Source: Saprospiraceae bacterium (lineage in GTDB: Bacteria; Bacteroidota; Bacteroidia; Chitinophagales; Saprospiraceae). Taken from it: a stretch of DNA of 64,000 nucleotides. The notes below the pieces were generated by a model that had not been told where the DNA came from, searched no databases, and worked only from the letters and a program-made list of their open reading frames with translations. A program made the translations under genes and the position numbers. This document shows, piece after piece, positions 17,905 through 26,688 of this stretch. Numbering within the stretch: position 1 is the first letter of the stretch; each line of letters begins with the position of its first letter. Location: the NCBI GenBank assembly GCA_020850225.1, contig JADZFD010000011.1, positions 1 to 64,000 on the forward strand, in the 5' to 3' direction.

Positions 17905-18612
17905 ATGAAATATTTAACGTTATTGCTCACAACCCTGATGCTGATGTCCTGTGATCCAAAAGACCTGCAGGCTATACTGAATTCCGCAGGAAATATTCCA
18001 CTAAGCAATGCTGACATAGCGAATGGATTGAAAGAAGCATTGGATAAAGGTGTCGATCAGAGTGTGAAAACACTTGCTGTAAAAAATGGTTACTATGAAT
18101 CAGTTTACAAAATATTACTTCCTCAGGAAGCGCAGGGTGTTATAGATAAATTGAAGTTTATTCCCGGATTTGCCAACCTGGAGCAGGAAGCTATAAAGAA
18201 AATCAATCAGGCCGCAGAAGATGCCGCTTCCAAAGCTGGTCCGATCTTCCTCAGTGCCATCAAACAAATGACTTTCGAGGATGTCATGAACATTCTGATG
18301 GGCGATAAGAATGCAGCCACACAATATCTGCATAGAACAACATACAACCCGCTGTACAATGAATTTAAACCAGTCATGGTCAATTCCTTGAATAAATTTG
18401 GTGTACTGGATCTCTGGAAAGACGCTATAAATCAGTACAATTCGATTCCTTTCATCACTAAGGTAAATCCGGACATGGCAGATCATGTAACGAGCAAGGC
18501 TCTTGTTGGATTATTCAGTCTCGTGGAGAAAAAAGAAGCAGGTATCCGAACGGATATCTCTCAGCGTACATCAGATTTGCTGAAGCGAGTTTTTGCAAAG
18601 CAGGATAAATAG
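17905..18612 (+). CDS. DUF4197 lipoprotein
   Basis: 235 residues. The signal peptide ends in a lipobox (LMSC, Cys16). The rest fits DUF4197: LKEALDKGVDQSVKTL, GYYESVYKILLP, LEQEAIKKINQAAEDAA, then FEDVMNILMG and a later YNP motif. These are helical, membrane-anchored periplasmic proteins of unknown function. Confidence 0.82.
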   Translation: MKYLTLLLTTLMLMSCDPKDLQAILNSAGNIPLSNADIANGLKEALDKGVDQSVKTLAVKNGYYESVYKILLPQEAQGVIDKLKFIPGFANLEQEAIKKINQAAEDAASKAGPIFLSAIKQMTFEDVMNILMGDKNAATQYLHRTTYNPLYNEFKPVMVNSLNKFGVLDLWKDAINQYNSIPFITKVNPDMADHVTSKALVGLFSLVEKKEAGIRTDISQRTSDLLKRVFAKQDK

Positions 18613-18805
18613 GTACTGTCAACACACGCCATATTTTTAGCTTTTTACCTGTTTTGTTGGTAAACACTATCAATCTATGCGTTAATCCGGATAGCTGTCA
18701 GGGTTTATACTATAGCATCCGTAATTGATACCTTAGAAATCAATATCTGTACATATAGATATCATATTATCCATTTCGGGGGGATCTTCAGTTCTTTAAT
18801 AGTAT
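18613..18805. other. Non-coding spacer
   Basis: AT-rich spacer after the DUF4197 gene. I see no gene, tRNA or convincing terminator in it. Confidence 0.4.
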
Positions 18806-19136
18806 TTATTGTGTAAGTATAAGACAAGCTACAAATTGTTTATTATCGCTTCCGGCAAGTGTCAGTTCACAAGAATCCCACTTTGCTATCACAGTCAAGT
18901 ATAAGCTGGTTATCTGTATATTAAATGTAACAAGGTAGAATTAACCAATGTACATATTGAATTTTGTAAAAATAATTATCGTTGGCAATTCTTTGACCAA
19001 TAATATCTGGATGCATCTTAGATTTTGCTTTATGAGCATAATATGTTGGACCATATTCAATTGTTAAGTTTTGCCCATATAATGTGCTAAGCTTAACCAT
19101 AATTAATGTTATTAATATTGTTCTCATTTTAATCAA
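18806..19136 (-). pseudogene. Probable broken small secreted-protein gene
   Basis: A 71-codon frame (19136-18921) opens with MRTILITLIMVKLSTLYGQ, a good signal peptide, then a plausible mature part (NLTIEYGPTYYAHKAK), and stops early. Just beyond, in a shifted frame, a coherent stretch (SLYLTVIAKWDSCELTLAG) runs to a stop at 18806. One frameshift near 18925 would join them. No homolog recognised; it could also be an intact short gene. Confidence 0.35.
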
Positions 19137-19156
19137 GAATCCAACAATTCAACAAT

Positions 19157-19432
19157 ATGATATTGGACGATTTTGACTACTTTATGATAGTGAATTTGGC
19201 TCATTTATATTTTTGGGTATTACTCCATAAAACGGCTTTATACAACCCAAAGGATTATGTTAGTCTTTTTTTGATTTGCTTTGGTTTTGTTATTACCGTT
19301 AGAATGCAAGTCTAACTAACCAAAACTATTGGACTACCTTGGATATTAAAAGTTGTTTTTATGGGAGTATACATAGTTATCACTTGGAAGGTATATTACG
19401 ACTGGAAAAAGCATAAAGCGGATAATGGTTAA
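19157..19432 (+). pseudogene. Small membrane protein gene interrupted by one in-frame TAA
   Basis: From ATG 19157 the frame reads a membrane protein (FWVLLHKTALYNPKDYVSL, FLICFGFVITVRMQV) to a TAA at 19313-19315. The same frame then continues without a break as another membrane segment (LPWILKVVFMGVYIVITW) and a charged end (DWKKHKADNG) to TAA at 19430-19432. Without the internal stop this would be a normal ~91-residue protein with about three membrane spans. It is probably a nonsense-mutated pseudogene; two tiny genes are possible but less likely. Confidence 0.5.
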
Positions 19433-19786
19433 CCTACATACGTGTGTAGTATAAATCATAAGTGTTTAAGTTATTGGCGTATAATAGACTACGATTAATT
19501 GTAGCCTTTTATTTCATTTTCTAAATTTGCGTATACTTGCTATGCAAATCAGAAAATCAAAACTTTAAATACTAAAGTAAAAAGATCATAATAAATTTGG
19601 ATTAATAAAATTGTTGTATTAGATTTACCTTTAATTATGATTTGTTTTTTATTATCTAACAAACATTTAAATTCTAAATCATGAAACAAAGAATTTTATT
19701 TCGACAAAACAGGGGAGGCAAGTGCTATTAACTTAAATACCTTTTACTCAAAATTAAATTTATTTAAATTTTCTTCGTTAAAGGTT
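19433..19786. other. AT-rich spacer with degraded coding-like fragments
   Basis: No intact gene. A short ATG frame at 19681 stops after 16 codons. The next frame is open from 19685 (KEFYFDKTGEASAINLN) into the following lipoprotein-like ORF, which suggests a frameshifted 5' end. Confidence 0.35.
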
Positions 19787-19912
19787 ATGTTCGTTTTATT
19801 CGTTGTATCGTCGGTATTTGTGTCGTGTGGTAAGGACAACAATTTGTTAAAAAATGAAGAGCTATTTGGATTGGCAATATTAAGACATAGTTATTATTTT
19901 TGGAATTCTTAA
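19787..19912 (+). CDS. Possible tiny lipoprotein (41 aa), perhaps remnant
   Basis: ATG FVLFVVSSVFVSCGKDNN: a hydrophobic stretch ending in a lipobox-like VSC followed by Gly-Lys-Asp, then a short tail and TAA. The frame is open upstream to 19685 without another ATG, so this may be the rest of a longer frameshifted gene. The next membrane ORF starts 12 bases later. Confidence 0.3.
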   Translation: MFVLFVVSSVFVSCGKDNNLLKNEELFGLAILRHSYYFWNS

Positions 19913-19924
19913 AAATCTTTTATT

Positions 19925-20212
19925 ATGAATTATTTAGTTAAATTGTACATTGCATATAGGAAAAATGGAATTATAAATTCTATTTTAGGTATGCTATTAC
20001 TGATATCCGCTTTATTAATTTTTTATTATACCGTTCATCTTGAGACTTTAGGATTTGTAATTGAAAAATCAGATATTCCACTCTTTTCTATTGGGATATT
20101 AAATTTGCTATTTGGCTATCGACGGATACTTTTAGTGATGGACAAACTGAGAGAAGATCGACTTTCAAAAAAAATTGACTGCTATATTACAGATACAAGT
20201 CAGACATTGTAA
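19925..20212 (+). CDS. Small two-span membrane protein (95 aa)
   Basis: Two hydrophobic segments (about 17-37 and 51-66) and a basic C-terminal tail (YRRILLVMDKLREDRL). It starts 12 bases after the tiny lipoprotein ORF and ends just before a strong terminator, which argues that it is or was a transcribed gene. No family recognised. Confidence 0.5.
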   Translation: MNYLVKLYIAYRKNGIINSILGMLLLISALLIFYYTVHLETLGFVIEKSDIPLFSIGILNLLFGYRRILLVMDKLREDRLSKKIDCYITDTSQTL

Positions 20213-20215
20213 GTG

Positions 20216-20252
20216 AATGAGCCAATTTGATTATGAATTGGCTCATTTCTTT
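20216..20252 (+). terminator. Rho-independent terminator after the 95-aa membrane gene
   Basis: A perfect 12-bp stem (20216-20227 with 20236-20247) has an 8-base loop and a T-rich tail. The stem itself begins three bases after the stop codon. Confidence 0.8.
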
Positions 20253-20434
20253 ATCCTCATATATCAAATTTAATTAACCATGAAATTCACCTTGGCATTT
20301 AATTTTATTTCTGGATAATATGAATCGTTTAAATCTAAAATACATTTTATTATCTAACATAATAAAAACATCATAGAAATTTTAGTTAATATTGTGCCGG
20401 ATTCAACATTAATATAAATTATTCCAACACATCT

Positions 20435-21805
20435 ATGAAGCATTGGGAAGCTTGTATCTCACACAGAAGATTTGGATATCAACCATCTACAACCCAGCCA
20501 ATGCGGTCGGAATTCATGCGGGATTACGACAGAATAATTTTTATGTCTGCATTCCGGAGACTTCAGGACAAAACACAGGTATTTCCATTACCCGGTAATG
20601 TTTTCGTTCATAACAGACTCACGCATTCACTTGAAGTGGCTTCCGTAGGAAGATCGCTCGGACTGATAGTCGGCAATAAAATAGCGGAAATCCTTACTTA
20701 TGAATTTTCATTTGGAATACCCGGCTTTTACAAGCATGAATTGGCAGGAGTGATAGCTTCTGCCTGTTTGGCTCATGATGTTGGCAATCCTGCTTTCGGA
20801 CATTCAGGTGAAAAAGCCATCAGTCATTTCTTTGAAAGCAATGCTGACTGTATTATCAATGGCCGGTCATTGCAATCTCATTTCTCAGACAGGGAATGGC
20901 TGGATTTAATCCACTTCGAAGGCAATGCCAATGCTTTAAGATTGCTAACCAAACAATTTCAGGGCAGATTGCCGGGTGGTCATACACTCATGATGTTAAC
21001 ATTGGCATCCATTCTGAAATATCCGTGTGCTTCACATGAAATCGACAAAAAACATATCAGAACCAAAAAATACGGTTATTTCCAGTCTGACAAAGCAGCT
21101 TTTGAAGCAATTATCGAAGAATTTAGCATGAAAAATGCAGATGGGACGATCATGCGTCACCCGTTTGTTTATCTCGTCGAGGCAGCAGACGACATATGCT
21201 ACCGTATTATCGACATGGAAGATGCACACCGTATAGGCATACTGAGCCGGGAACAAATTGAGACGCACTTTATAAAATTGCTTGTACAATTGAAAGTACA
21301 AACAAGCCGAACTAAGGAAGTATTGCGCCGGATAAGTGACGACAATGAAGCGGTCTCCTTTCTGAGAGCCAAATGTATCCATGCATTAGTCAATACCTGT
21401 GCTGACATTTTTTTTGAAAACAGAGAAAAAATCCTCAATGGTTCCTTCAACAAGTCACTGATGGATGTGGTGGAAGCCAAATGTAAAGCACTGAAAGATA
21501 TAGAAAAGATTTCTGTTCAAAAAATATACAATCATCCGTCTGTGATAGAAGTAGAAATGGCCGGATACAATGTCATGTCTGAAATACTTTCCGTATTTGT
21601 GAAAGCCATGATTACAGAAAATAAAAATTCATTTCAGAAAAAAACGCTCCTGCTTATTCCCGATCAATACAATCTGTCAGCATCCAATACCAGCCCATAT
21701 GAAAAAACAATGGGCGTCCTGGACTTTGTCTCAGGTATGACGGATGGCTATGCTACTGAAATGTACAGACGTATAAAAGGAATAGAAATACCTGCACATA
21801 AATAA
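20435..21805 (+). CDS. dgt: Deoxyguanosinetriphosphate triphosphohydrolase (dGTPase)
   Basis: 456 residues. It hydrolyses dGTP (and in some members other dNTPs) to the deoxynucleoside and triphosphate. Family motifs are present: RDYDRIIFMSAFRRLQDKTQVFP, NRLTHSLEVASVGRSLG with metal ligand His64, and the HD pair His114-Asp115 in ACLAHDVGNPAFGHSGE. The later YLVEAADDICYRIIDMEDA matches the fourth metal-ligand region. It lies after a gene-poor stretch and before a separately promoted secreted-protein gene, so it is probably a single-gene unit. Besides dNTP balance, some HD dNTPases limit phage, but nothing here points that way. Confidence 0.93.
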   Translation: MKHWEACISHRRFGYQPSTTQPMRSEFMRDYDRIIFMSAFRRLQDKTQVFPLPGNVFVHNRLTHSLEVASVGRSLGLIVGNKIAEILTYEFSFGIPGFYKHELAGVIASACLAHDVGNPAFGHSGEKAISHFFESNADCIINGRSLQSHFSDREWLDLIHFEGNANALRLLTKQFQGRLPGGHTLMMLTLASILKYPCASHEIDKKHIRTKKYGYFQSDKAAFEAIIEEFSMKNADGTIMRHPFVYLVEAADDICYRIIDMEDAHRIGILSREQIETHFIKLLVQLKVQTSRTKEVLRRISDDNEAVSFLRAKCIHALVNTCADIFFENREKILNGSFNKSLMDVVEAKCKALKDIEKISVQKIYNHPSVIEVEMAGYNVMSEILSVFVKAMITENKNSFQKKTLLLIPDQYNLSASNTSPYEKTMGVLDFVSGMTDGYATEMYRRIKGIEIPAHK

Positions 21806-21850
21806 AAGAAAAATTTCATTTCCTATTCTATAAAAATGTATAGCATTTCA

Positions 21851-21882
21851 TTTGTAAATACTAATACCGAATATTACCTTTG
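21851..21882 (+). promoter_or_regulatory. Bacteroidota-type promoter of the secreted glycosidase-like gene
   Basis: TTTG at 21851-21854, a 20-base spacer, then TACCTTTG at 21875-21882. This is a textbook match to the Bacteroidota -33/-7 pattern. The ATG follows about 75 bases later. Confidence 0.7.
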
Positions 21883-21957
21883 TCCTTTACCGGTTTTATT
21901 CCGACAAGTCATTCCCTCTTAATTTTTTTTAATTTAAACACTATCATTTATAACAAC

Positions 21958-24900
21958 ATGATAAGAAGTTGTATAATAATACTTATACTATCAGGTATTC
22001 ATAACGGATATAGTCAAGTGACAGCAATACCCAAAGATATACCCCAGATTGGACTTCCTGCCTTTAAAACAGCAATCCCGGATGTCATTTGTGAATATCT
22101 GACATACGAGCCTTTTGACTACACTGTTGATTCTCCTCTGGAAGGTCTTAATAAAGGTGAAGGTTTTAGCTCTGGTTGGAATGTTCAGAATTCCAATACT
22201 GACATACCCGGATATCAGGTATCATCAACTCCCGGATCACTTGGTTCAGGCACTTTGACGGTCAACGGAAACCATGCAAGTGGTGGCAAAGTATATCTTA
22301 AGTCAGGCAGAAGCTTCGACATATCAGGTACTGGCCCATTTGCTGACTATATAGCTGATGGCGAGTCATTAATAGGCTCCAATAACACCGGCCAATCTTT
22401 ATGGATGAGTTTTCTGCTCTCGAAAAATACCAGTGACAACGAAGAAGTTGCCGTATATTTACATGACAACAATATCGCCTGGTGTGACCAGTGTTCCGCG
22501 ATTAACCGGCTTGGAATCGGCTACTTCGGTTCAGCATCCGATGTTGGCGGTCAAAAAAAATGGTCACTCAGCTTTAATGGTACCGTCTACCCGGGAAGTG
22601 AAAACCTGATAATCAACGACGTTGCATTACTTGTTGTTGAAATCACATTTAATACAAGTAACACGCTAGTCGAATTATACGTTAATCCACCCAATATAGC
22701 TGGGACATCACCCGGAAAAAACGCCGATATCAGCATCAATACGACCAATCCATTTGAGTTTAAAAGTTTAGCATATTACGGTGGTGATACAGATGGAAGG
22801 AGTTCGCTGGATGAAATCAGAATGGCTTCAACTTATCAGTGTACAGTTCCGGATTCTACCATCCAGTACCATATTCCACCTTTCGCAGTCATCACTGCCA
22901 ATCCTGTGTCAGGGACGGTTCCATTAACAGTTAACTTTGATGGCAGCACTTCAGTAGATAATGGAGGTGGCGGATTAACATATGCTTGGAATTTTGGTGA
23001 TGGAACACCTGTATCCAATCTTGTTTCTCCTCAACACACGTATACTGTCGGAGGAGGTACGGCTACAGTCAGCCTGACCGTCACAGACATCAATGGCAAA
23101 TTCCACACTGCTTACCGGGAGATTGTCATATTCAATGAAGATGGAACCTTACCCTGTCAGATATCGGTAACATCAGTTCAGAAAGCAGACTGCACAGGTA
23201 ACAATGCACACGTGAGAATAAATAGTGATAACAATATCAATATTATACTGACTTTATCTGGTGATACTATATCACCGGCTTTCAATTATGAATACACCGG
23301 GTTGTCTGCCGGCATCTACCAACTAACTGCTGAAGGAAACAATGGATGTTTTGAAGCATACGATCTGTATGTTGAGATTGACAGCAATAGTTGCTCAGGT
23401 TGGGTACCGCCGGTATGTGCAATGGAGATTGGTACAAATCTGCCTGGATTTGCTGACTGGGAACCGCATAGAGCTATGCGGAACTTTATGAAAAATACGC
23501 GTGGCAATGCTATTCCGTATACAGATGCATGTGGATGCTGGTCCTTCAGCGATTCAACCAACGCATCCATTTTTAGCCAAATGTCATTTGATTCAGGAGG
23601 ATACCCACTGTATTTGCCACAAACCACTTCTGAAGGCGACATAAAACTGAGATATTTTATTTCTGCCAATGGTGCTAATATGCCACCCAACAAAACGTAT
23701 GTACTTCTGTATGATGGAAGCGGTACATTTGACCTCAGCGGTACTTTAGCCAATATACAGTATCAGGCCAACAGAATCCAATTTGACTTATTGGGTGATG
23801 GCACCTTCTGGTTTCAACTTACCCAATCTACTCTGGGAGATCATGTAAGGAATATACGTGTAGTCCGACTGGAAGACGAGTTTGCAAATATCGCTGACGA
23901 ACCTTTCTACAGTGAATTTCTGAACAAAATCGCACCCTTCAGCGTACTCAGGTTTATGGATTGGCAACATACCAATAATAATCCGATGGTATCCTGGATC
24001 GAAAGAACACTTCCCGAGAGATTCAGTTATGGCACTGATAACGGTGTCCCGTATGAGCTAATTATACAACTGGCCAATATGACTAAAAAAGACATTTGGA
24101 TCTGTGTACCACATGCTGCTGACGATGATTTTATCATGCAAATGGCACAGCTTTTCAAAAATCAACTTGATCCGAATATTGTCATTTATCTGGAATATAG
24201 CAACGAGGTGTGGAACTGGATATTCGGACAAGCTCATTACAATATTCAAAACAACCCCTTTGGATTGAATTATGGCCGGGCGATGGCACTGAAAGCCAAA
24301 AAGACATTCGACATATGGCATCAGGTATTTTCAGATGAAAAATGCCGGGTCAAACGCGTATTGGGTATTCAGGGTGGATTTAATTGGTTAAGTGAACAGA
24401 TTATAGCACAACTCAGTCAGGACGACTGGGATTATGGCTCTCCTACACATTATTTTGGACTGGATCATGAAGCTACTGGCAATCCACGTCTGGACTTACT
24501 GGGCTCCTCAGCTACAGTTGGTGATATCATGGCCAATGCTCAGAATAATTTTAATATTTTTAAGGAAACAGTAAAGCAGGATTACAGAAATATTCAGATA
24601 CTGGGTAAAGATGTCATCACTTACGAAGGTGGGCAACACTTTGTAGGCAATGTCTTTGGACAACCATATGATTACCAGCAGGCAATGTGGGATGCACAGA
24701 AGAGCATGCAAATGTACGATATGTATAAAAATTTGCACGATACCATCCGAAGCTGGGGATGCAAACTGGCTACCAACTTCAGTCTGGCAGGTGCTCAGGA
24801 AAGTGTCTACGGATCCTGGGGTGTTATGGAAACAATAGACATACAACCACCCTATATGAATACAGCTCCCAAATACCAGGCATTATTAGACAGTAAACCT

Positions 24901-25137
24901 GAAAGTGACTGTACCAAAACGATTGTATGGACAGGCAATATAAGTAATCTATGGTCCGATAGGTGTAACTGGAGTAACAGCAGACTACCGGATGAAATGT
25001 CCCGCGTGCTTATAAAAACGGGATATACCTATGCACCTGAAGTCGATATTACCACTACAATCGGTTCTATACGCATTGAAGCAGGTGCAAACCTGACCAT
25101 TTTGGGTGGAAATCAACTGAATGTTTTAGAAGAGTAA
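21958..25137 (+). CDS. Large secreted PKD protein with a glycoside-hydrolase-clan-A-like domain
   Basis: 1059 residues from the ATG at 21958, chosen because it opens a signal peptide (MIRSCIIILILSGIHNGYSQ); the frame's TTG at 21880 lies inside the promoter. Domains: a lectin/jelly-roll-like beta domain (about 45-295, LDEIRM end), a PKD domain (about 308-392, YAWNFGDGTPVSN), then a region resembling a TIM barrel (about 485-975). In it, LEYSNEVWNW (Glu750 after Asn) and VITYEGGQH (Glu890) look like the acid/base and nucleophile of clan GH-A hydrolases. A C-terminal beta domain (VWTGNISNLWSDRCNWSN ... GANLTILGG) ends at LEE. I see no T9SS sorting domain. It is probably a polysaccharide-acting secreted enzyme; the substrate is unknown. 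Confidence 0.72.
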   Translation: MIRSCIIILILSGIHNGYSQVTAIPKDIPQIGLPAFKTAIPDVICEYLTYEPFDYTVDSPLEGLNKGEGFSSGWNVQNSNTDIPGYQVSSTPGSLGSGTLTVNGNHASGGKVYLKSGRSFDISGTGPFADYIADGESLIGSNNTGQSLWMSFLLSKNTSDNEEVAVYLHDNNIAWCDQCSAINRLGIGYFGSASDVGGQKKWSLSFNGTVYPGSENLIINDVALLVVEITFNTSNTLVELYVNPPNIAGTSPGKNADISINTTNPFEFKSLAYYGGDTDGRSSLDEIRMASTYQCTVPDSTIQYHIPPFAVITANPVSGTVPLTVNFDGSTSVDNGGGGLTYAWNFGDGTPVSNLVSPQHTYTVGGGTATVSLTVTDINGKFHTAYREIVIFNEDGTLPCQISVTSVQKADCTGNNAHVRINSDNNINIILTLSGDTISPAFNYEYTGLSAGIYQLTAEGNNGCFEAYDLYVEIDSNSCSGWVPPVCAMEIGTNLPGFADWEPHRAMRNFMKNTRGNAIPYTDACGCWSFSDSTNASIFSQMSFDSGGYPLYLPQTTSEGDIKLRYFISANGANMPPNKTYVLLYDGSGTFDLSGTLANIQYQANRIQFDLLGDGTFWFQLTQSTLGDHVRNIRVVRLEDEFANIADEPFYSEFLNKIAPFSVLRFMDWQHTNNNPMVSWIERTLPERFSYGTDNGVPYELIIQLANMTKKDIWICVPHAADDDFIMQMAQLFKNQLDPNIVIYLEYSNEVWNWIFGQAHYNIQNNPFGLNYGRAMALKAKKTFDIWHQVFSDEKCRVKRVLGIQGGFNWLSEQIIAQLSQDDWDYGSPTHYFGLDHEATGNPRLDLLGSSATVGDIMANAQNNFNIFKETVKQDYRNIQILGKDVITYEGGQHFVGNVFGQPYDYQQAMWDAQKSMQMYDMYKNLHDTIRSWGCKLATNFSLAGAQESVYGSWGVMETIDIQPPYMNTAPKYQALLDSKPESDCTKTIVWTGNISNLWSDRCNWSNSRLPDEMSRVLIKTGYTYAPEVDITTTIGSIRIEAGANLTILGGNQLNVLEE

Positions 25138-25333
25138 GGCTGGCTTGTATGTAATATTATTACTATTCCCATATTGCAGGTTCATTATACCTAATTCAAC
25201 AATCCATACTTACCAAACCTATAATATTGATTAACAGATACATAATCCATTTTAATACAACAACTTTACACAAATTTATCTATTTTTGATCAGATATTTA
25301 TTTTAAAAAATTCATTAATACAATTAAAAATTG

Positions 25334-25341
25334 TATTTTTG
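25334..25341 (+). promoter_or_regulatory. -7 promoter element before the TPR gene
   Basis: TATTTTTG matches TAnnTTTG, 30 bases before the ATG at 25372. No clear TTTG -33 box is present. Confidence 0.45.
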
Positions 25342-25371
25342 CGCAAAATTTTTTAAAAAGGAATAACGATT

Positions 25372-26061
25372 ATGGCAAAAGGAAAGCAAAAAGCAGCTGA
25401 TTCAGATACTTTGGTTGATATAGAACACGTAAAAGGTGGCAGTATATCAGCGGCTAATTGGTTCGAACAAAATCAAAAATTAGTTACCAATATAGTTATT
25501 GGGATTGCAGCTCTGGTTGCAATATATATGGCTTACAAATATCTGTATATGGGTCCAAGAGAAATGGAAGCCGTAAATGAAATGTACGTAGCTGAAGAGC
25601 AATTTGCAAAGGACTCATTTGCTCTCGCTCTTGAAAATCCGGGAGGAGGCTTCAAAGGCTTTATAGGCATTATCGATGAATACAGCGGCACCAAAGCTGC
25701 CAATCTGGCTAAATATTATGCAGGTGTATCCTATCTCAATCTGGGCAAATTTGAAGATGCTATCCAGTATCTTGAAGATTATTCAGCAAAGGATGAAGTA
25801 ACCACAGCTACAAAAGCAGGAGCTTTGGGTGATGCATATGCTGAAAAAGGAGATAAGGATAAGGCAATGACTATGTATAAAAAAGCATCCGCATTTGAAA
25901 ATGACATGCTGACACCATACTACCTGCATAAGATTGCAATGATGTACTATGCAGATGGTAAAACCAAGGAAGCTTTGGAACAATTGGAAGTAATTAAAAA
26001 TAAATATCCAACATCTCCTGAAAAAGATATGGCTGAAAGATTAATAGCCAGGTTACAATAA
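25372..26061 (+). CDS. Membrane-anchored tetratricopeptide-repeat protein
   Basis: 229 residues. A charged N-terminus is followed by one membrane segment (about 42-60), then TPR-type helical repeats (YYAGVSYLNLGKFEDAIQYLEDY, LGDAYAEKGDKDKAMTMYKKA, KIAMMYYADGKTKEALEQLE). The layout resembles YfgM/YbgF-type envelope proteins: inner-membrane anchor and periplasmic TPR domain. In many Bacteroidota a gene of this kind precedes ribH, as here, although a strong terminator separates the two. Confidence 0.85.
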   Translation: MAKGKQKAADSDTLVDIEHVKGGSISAANWFEQNQKLVTNIVIGIAALVAIYMAYKYLYMGPREMEAVNEMYVAEEQFAKDSFALALENPGGGFKGFIGIIDEYSGTKAANLAKYYAGVSYLNLGKFEDAIQYLEDYSAKDEVTTATKAGALGDAYAEKGDKDKAMTMYKKASAFENDMLTPYYLHKIAMMYYADGKTKEALEQLEVIKNKYPTSPEKDMAERLIARLQ

Positions 26062-26086
26062 TAATTTATTAGTAAAAATAAACAGC

Positions 26087-26124
26087 AAGGGTAGTATTTT
26101 TGTTAAAATACTACCCTTTGTTTT
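26087..26124 (+). terminator. Rho-independent terminator between the TPR gene and ribH
   Basis: A perfect 14-bp stem (26087-26100 with 26105-26118), TGTT loop, and a T-rich tail. It lies only 28 bases before the ribH ATG, so it may also attenuate read-through into ribH. Confidence 0.88.
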
Positions 26125-26151
26125 AAGCATAATTTTCAACCTTCATCCATT

Positions 26152-26667
26152 ATGTCAAGTAATTTAAAAAACCTTTCTGAATCCGTTGGTGAAATTCCTG
26201 TCCTGACCAATGCGAAGATCGGAATCATAACTTCTGAATGGAATCAGCATATTACTTTCAGCATGAGAGATGCCTGTACCACAGAGTTAAATAAATATGG
26301 TGTTATTTCTAATGATATTACCCAAATATTGGTTCCGGGTGCATTCGAATTGCCTGCTGCCGCCGGCATTTTGCTTAACAGCCAAAAAATGGATGCTGTA
26401 ATTTGCATAGGATGTGTTATAAAAGGTGAGACCAAACATGATGAATATATCAGTCATGCAGTGGCTACAGGTATTATGCAACTTTCCTTAGCTTCCGGAA
26501 AGCCTGTAATTTTTGGGGTTTTAACTCCCAATGACAACCAACAAGCATTGGATAGAGCAGGTGGCAAACACGGTAACAAAGGCATTGAAGCAGCACACAC
26601 TGCACTCAAAATGATCCATCTGGCCAAGGAAATCAAAAACAAGAATAATGGCACTATAGGTTTTTAA
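26152..26667 (+). CDS. ribH: 6,7-dimethyl-8-ribityllumazine synthase
   Basis: 171 residues. It joins 5-amino-6-ribitylamino-uracil and 3,4-dihydroxy-2-butanone 4-phosphate in the penultimate step of riboflavin synthesis. Motifs: IGIITSEWNQHIT (substrate loop), VPGAFELPAAAG, CIGCVIKGETKHDEYISHAVA with the catalytic His, and FGVLTPNDNQQALDRAGG. It has the usual length. No other rib genes or FMN riboswitch is seen; the gene stands alone, as is common in this phylum. Confidence 0.97.
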   Translation: MSSNLKNLSESVGEIPVLTNAKIGIITSEWNQHITFSMRDACTTELNKYGVISNDITQILVPGAFELPAAAGILLNSQKMDAVICIGCVIKGETKHDEYISHAVATGIMQLSLASGKPVIFGVLTPNDNQQALDRAGGKHGNKGIEAAHTALKMIHLAKEIKNKNNGTIGF

Positions 26668-26688
26668 CCCAAACAAATCCAGCAGAAT

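Noticed and set aside
19640..20365. Shared short string TTTATTATCTAACA at two places in the gene-poor stretch, considered as an insertion-element end
   Set aside because: Only about 14 AT-rich bases match in direct orientation, with no transposase, inverted ends or target duplication.
21880..21957. TTG-initiated extension of the glycosidase-like protein
   Set aside because: The TTG lies within the -7 promoter box, so it would not be in the transcript; the ATG at 21958 starts a clear signal peptide.
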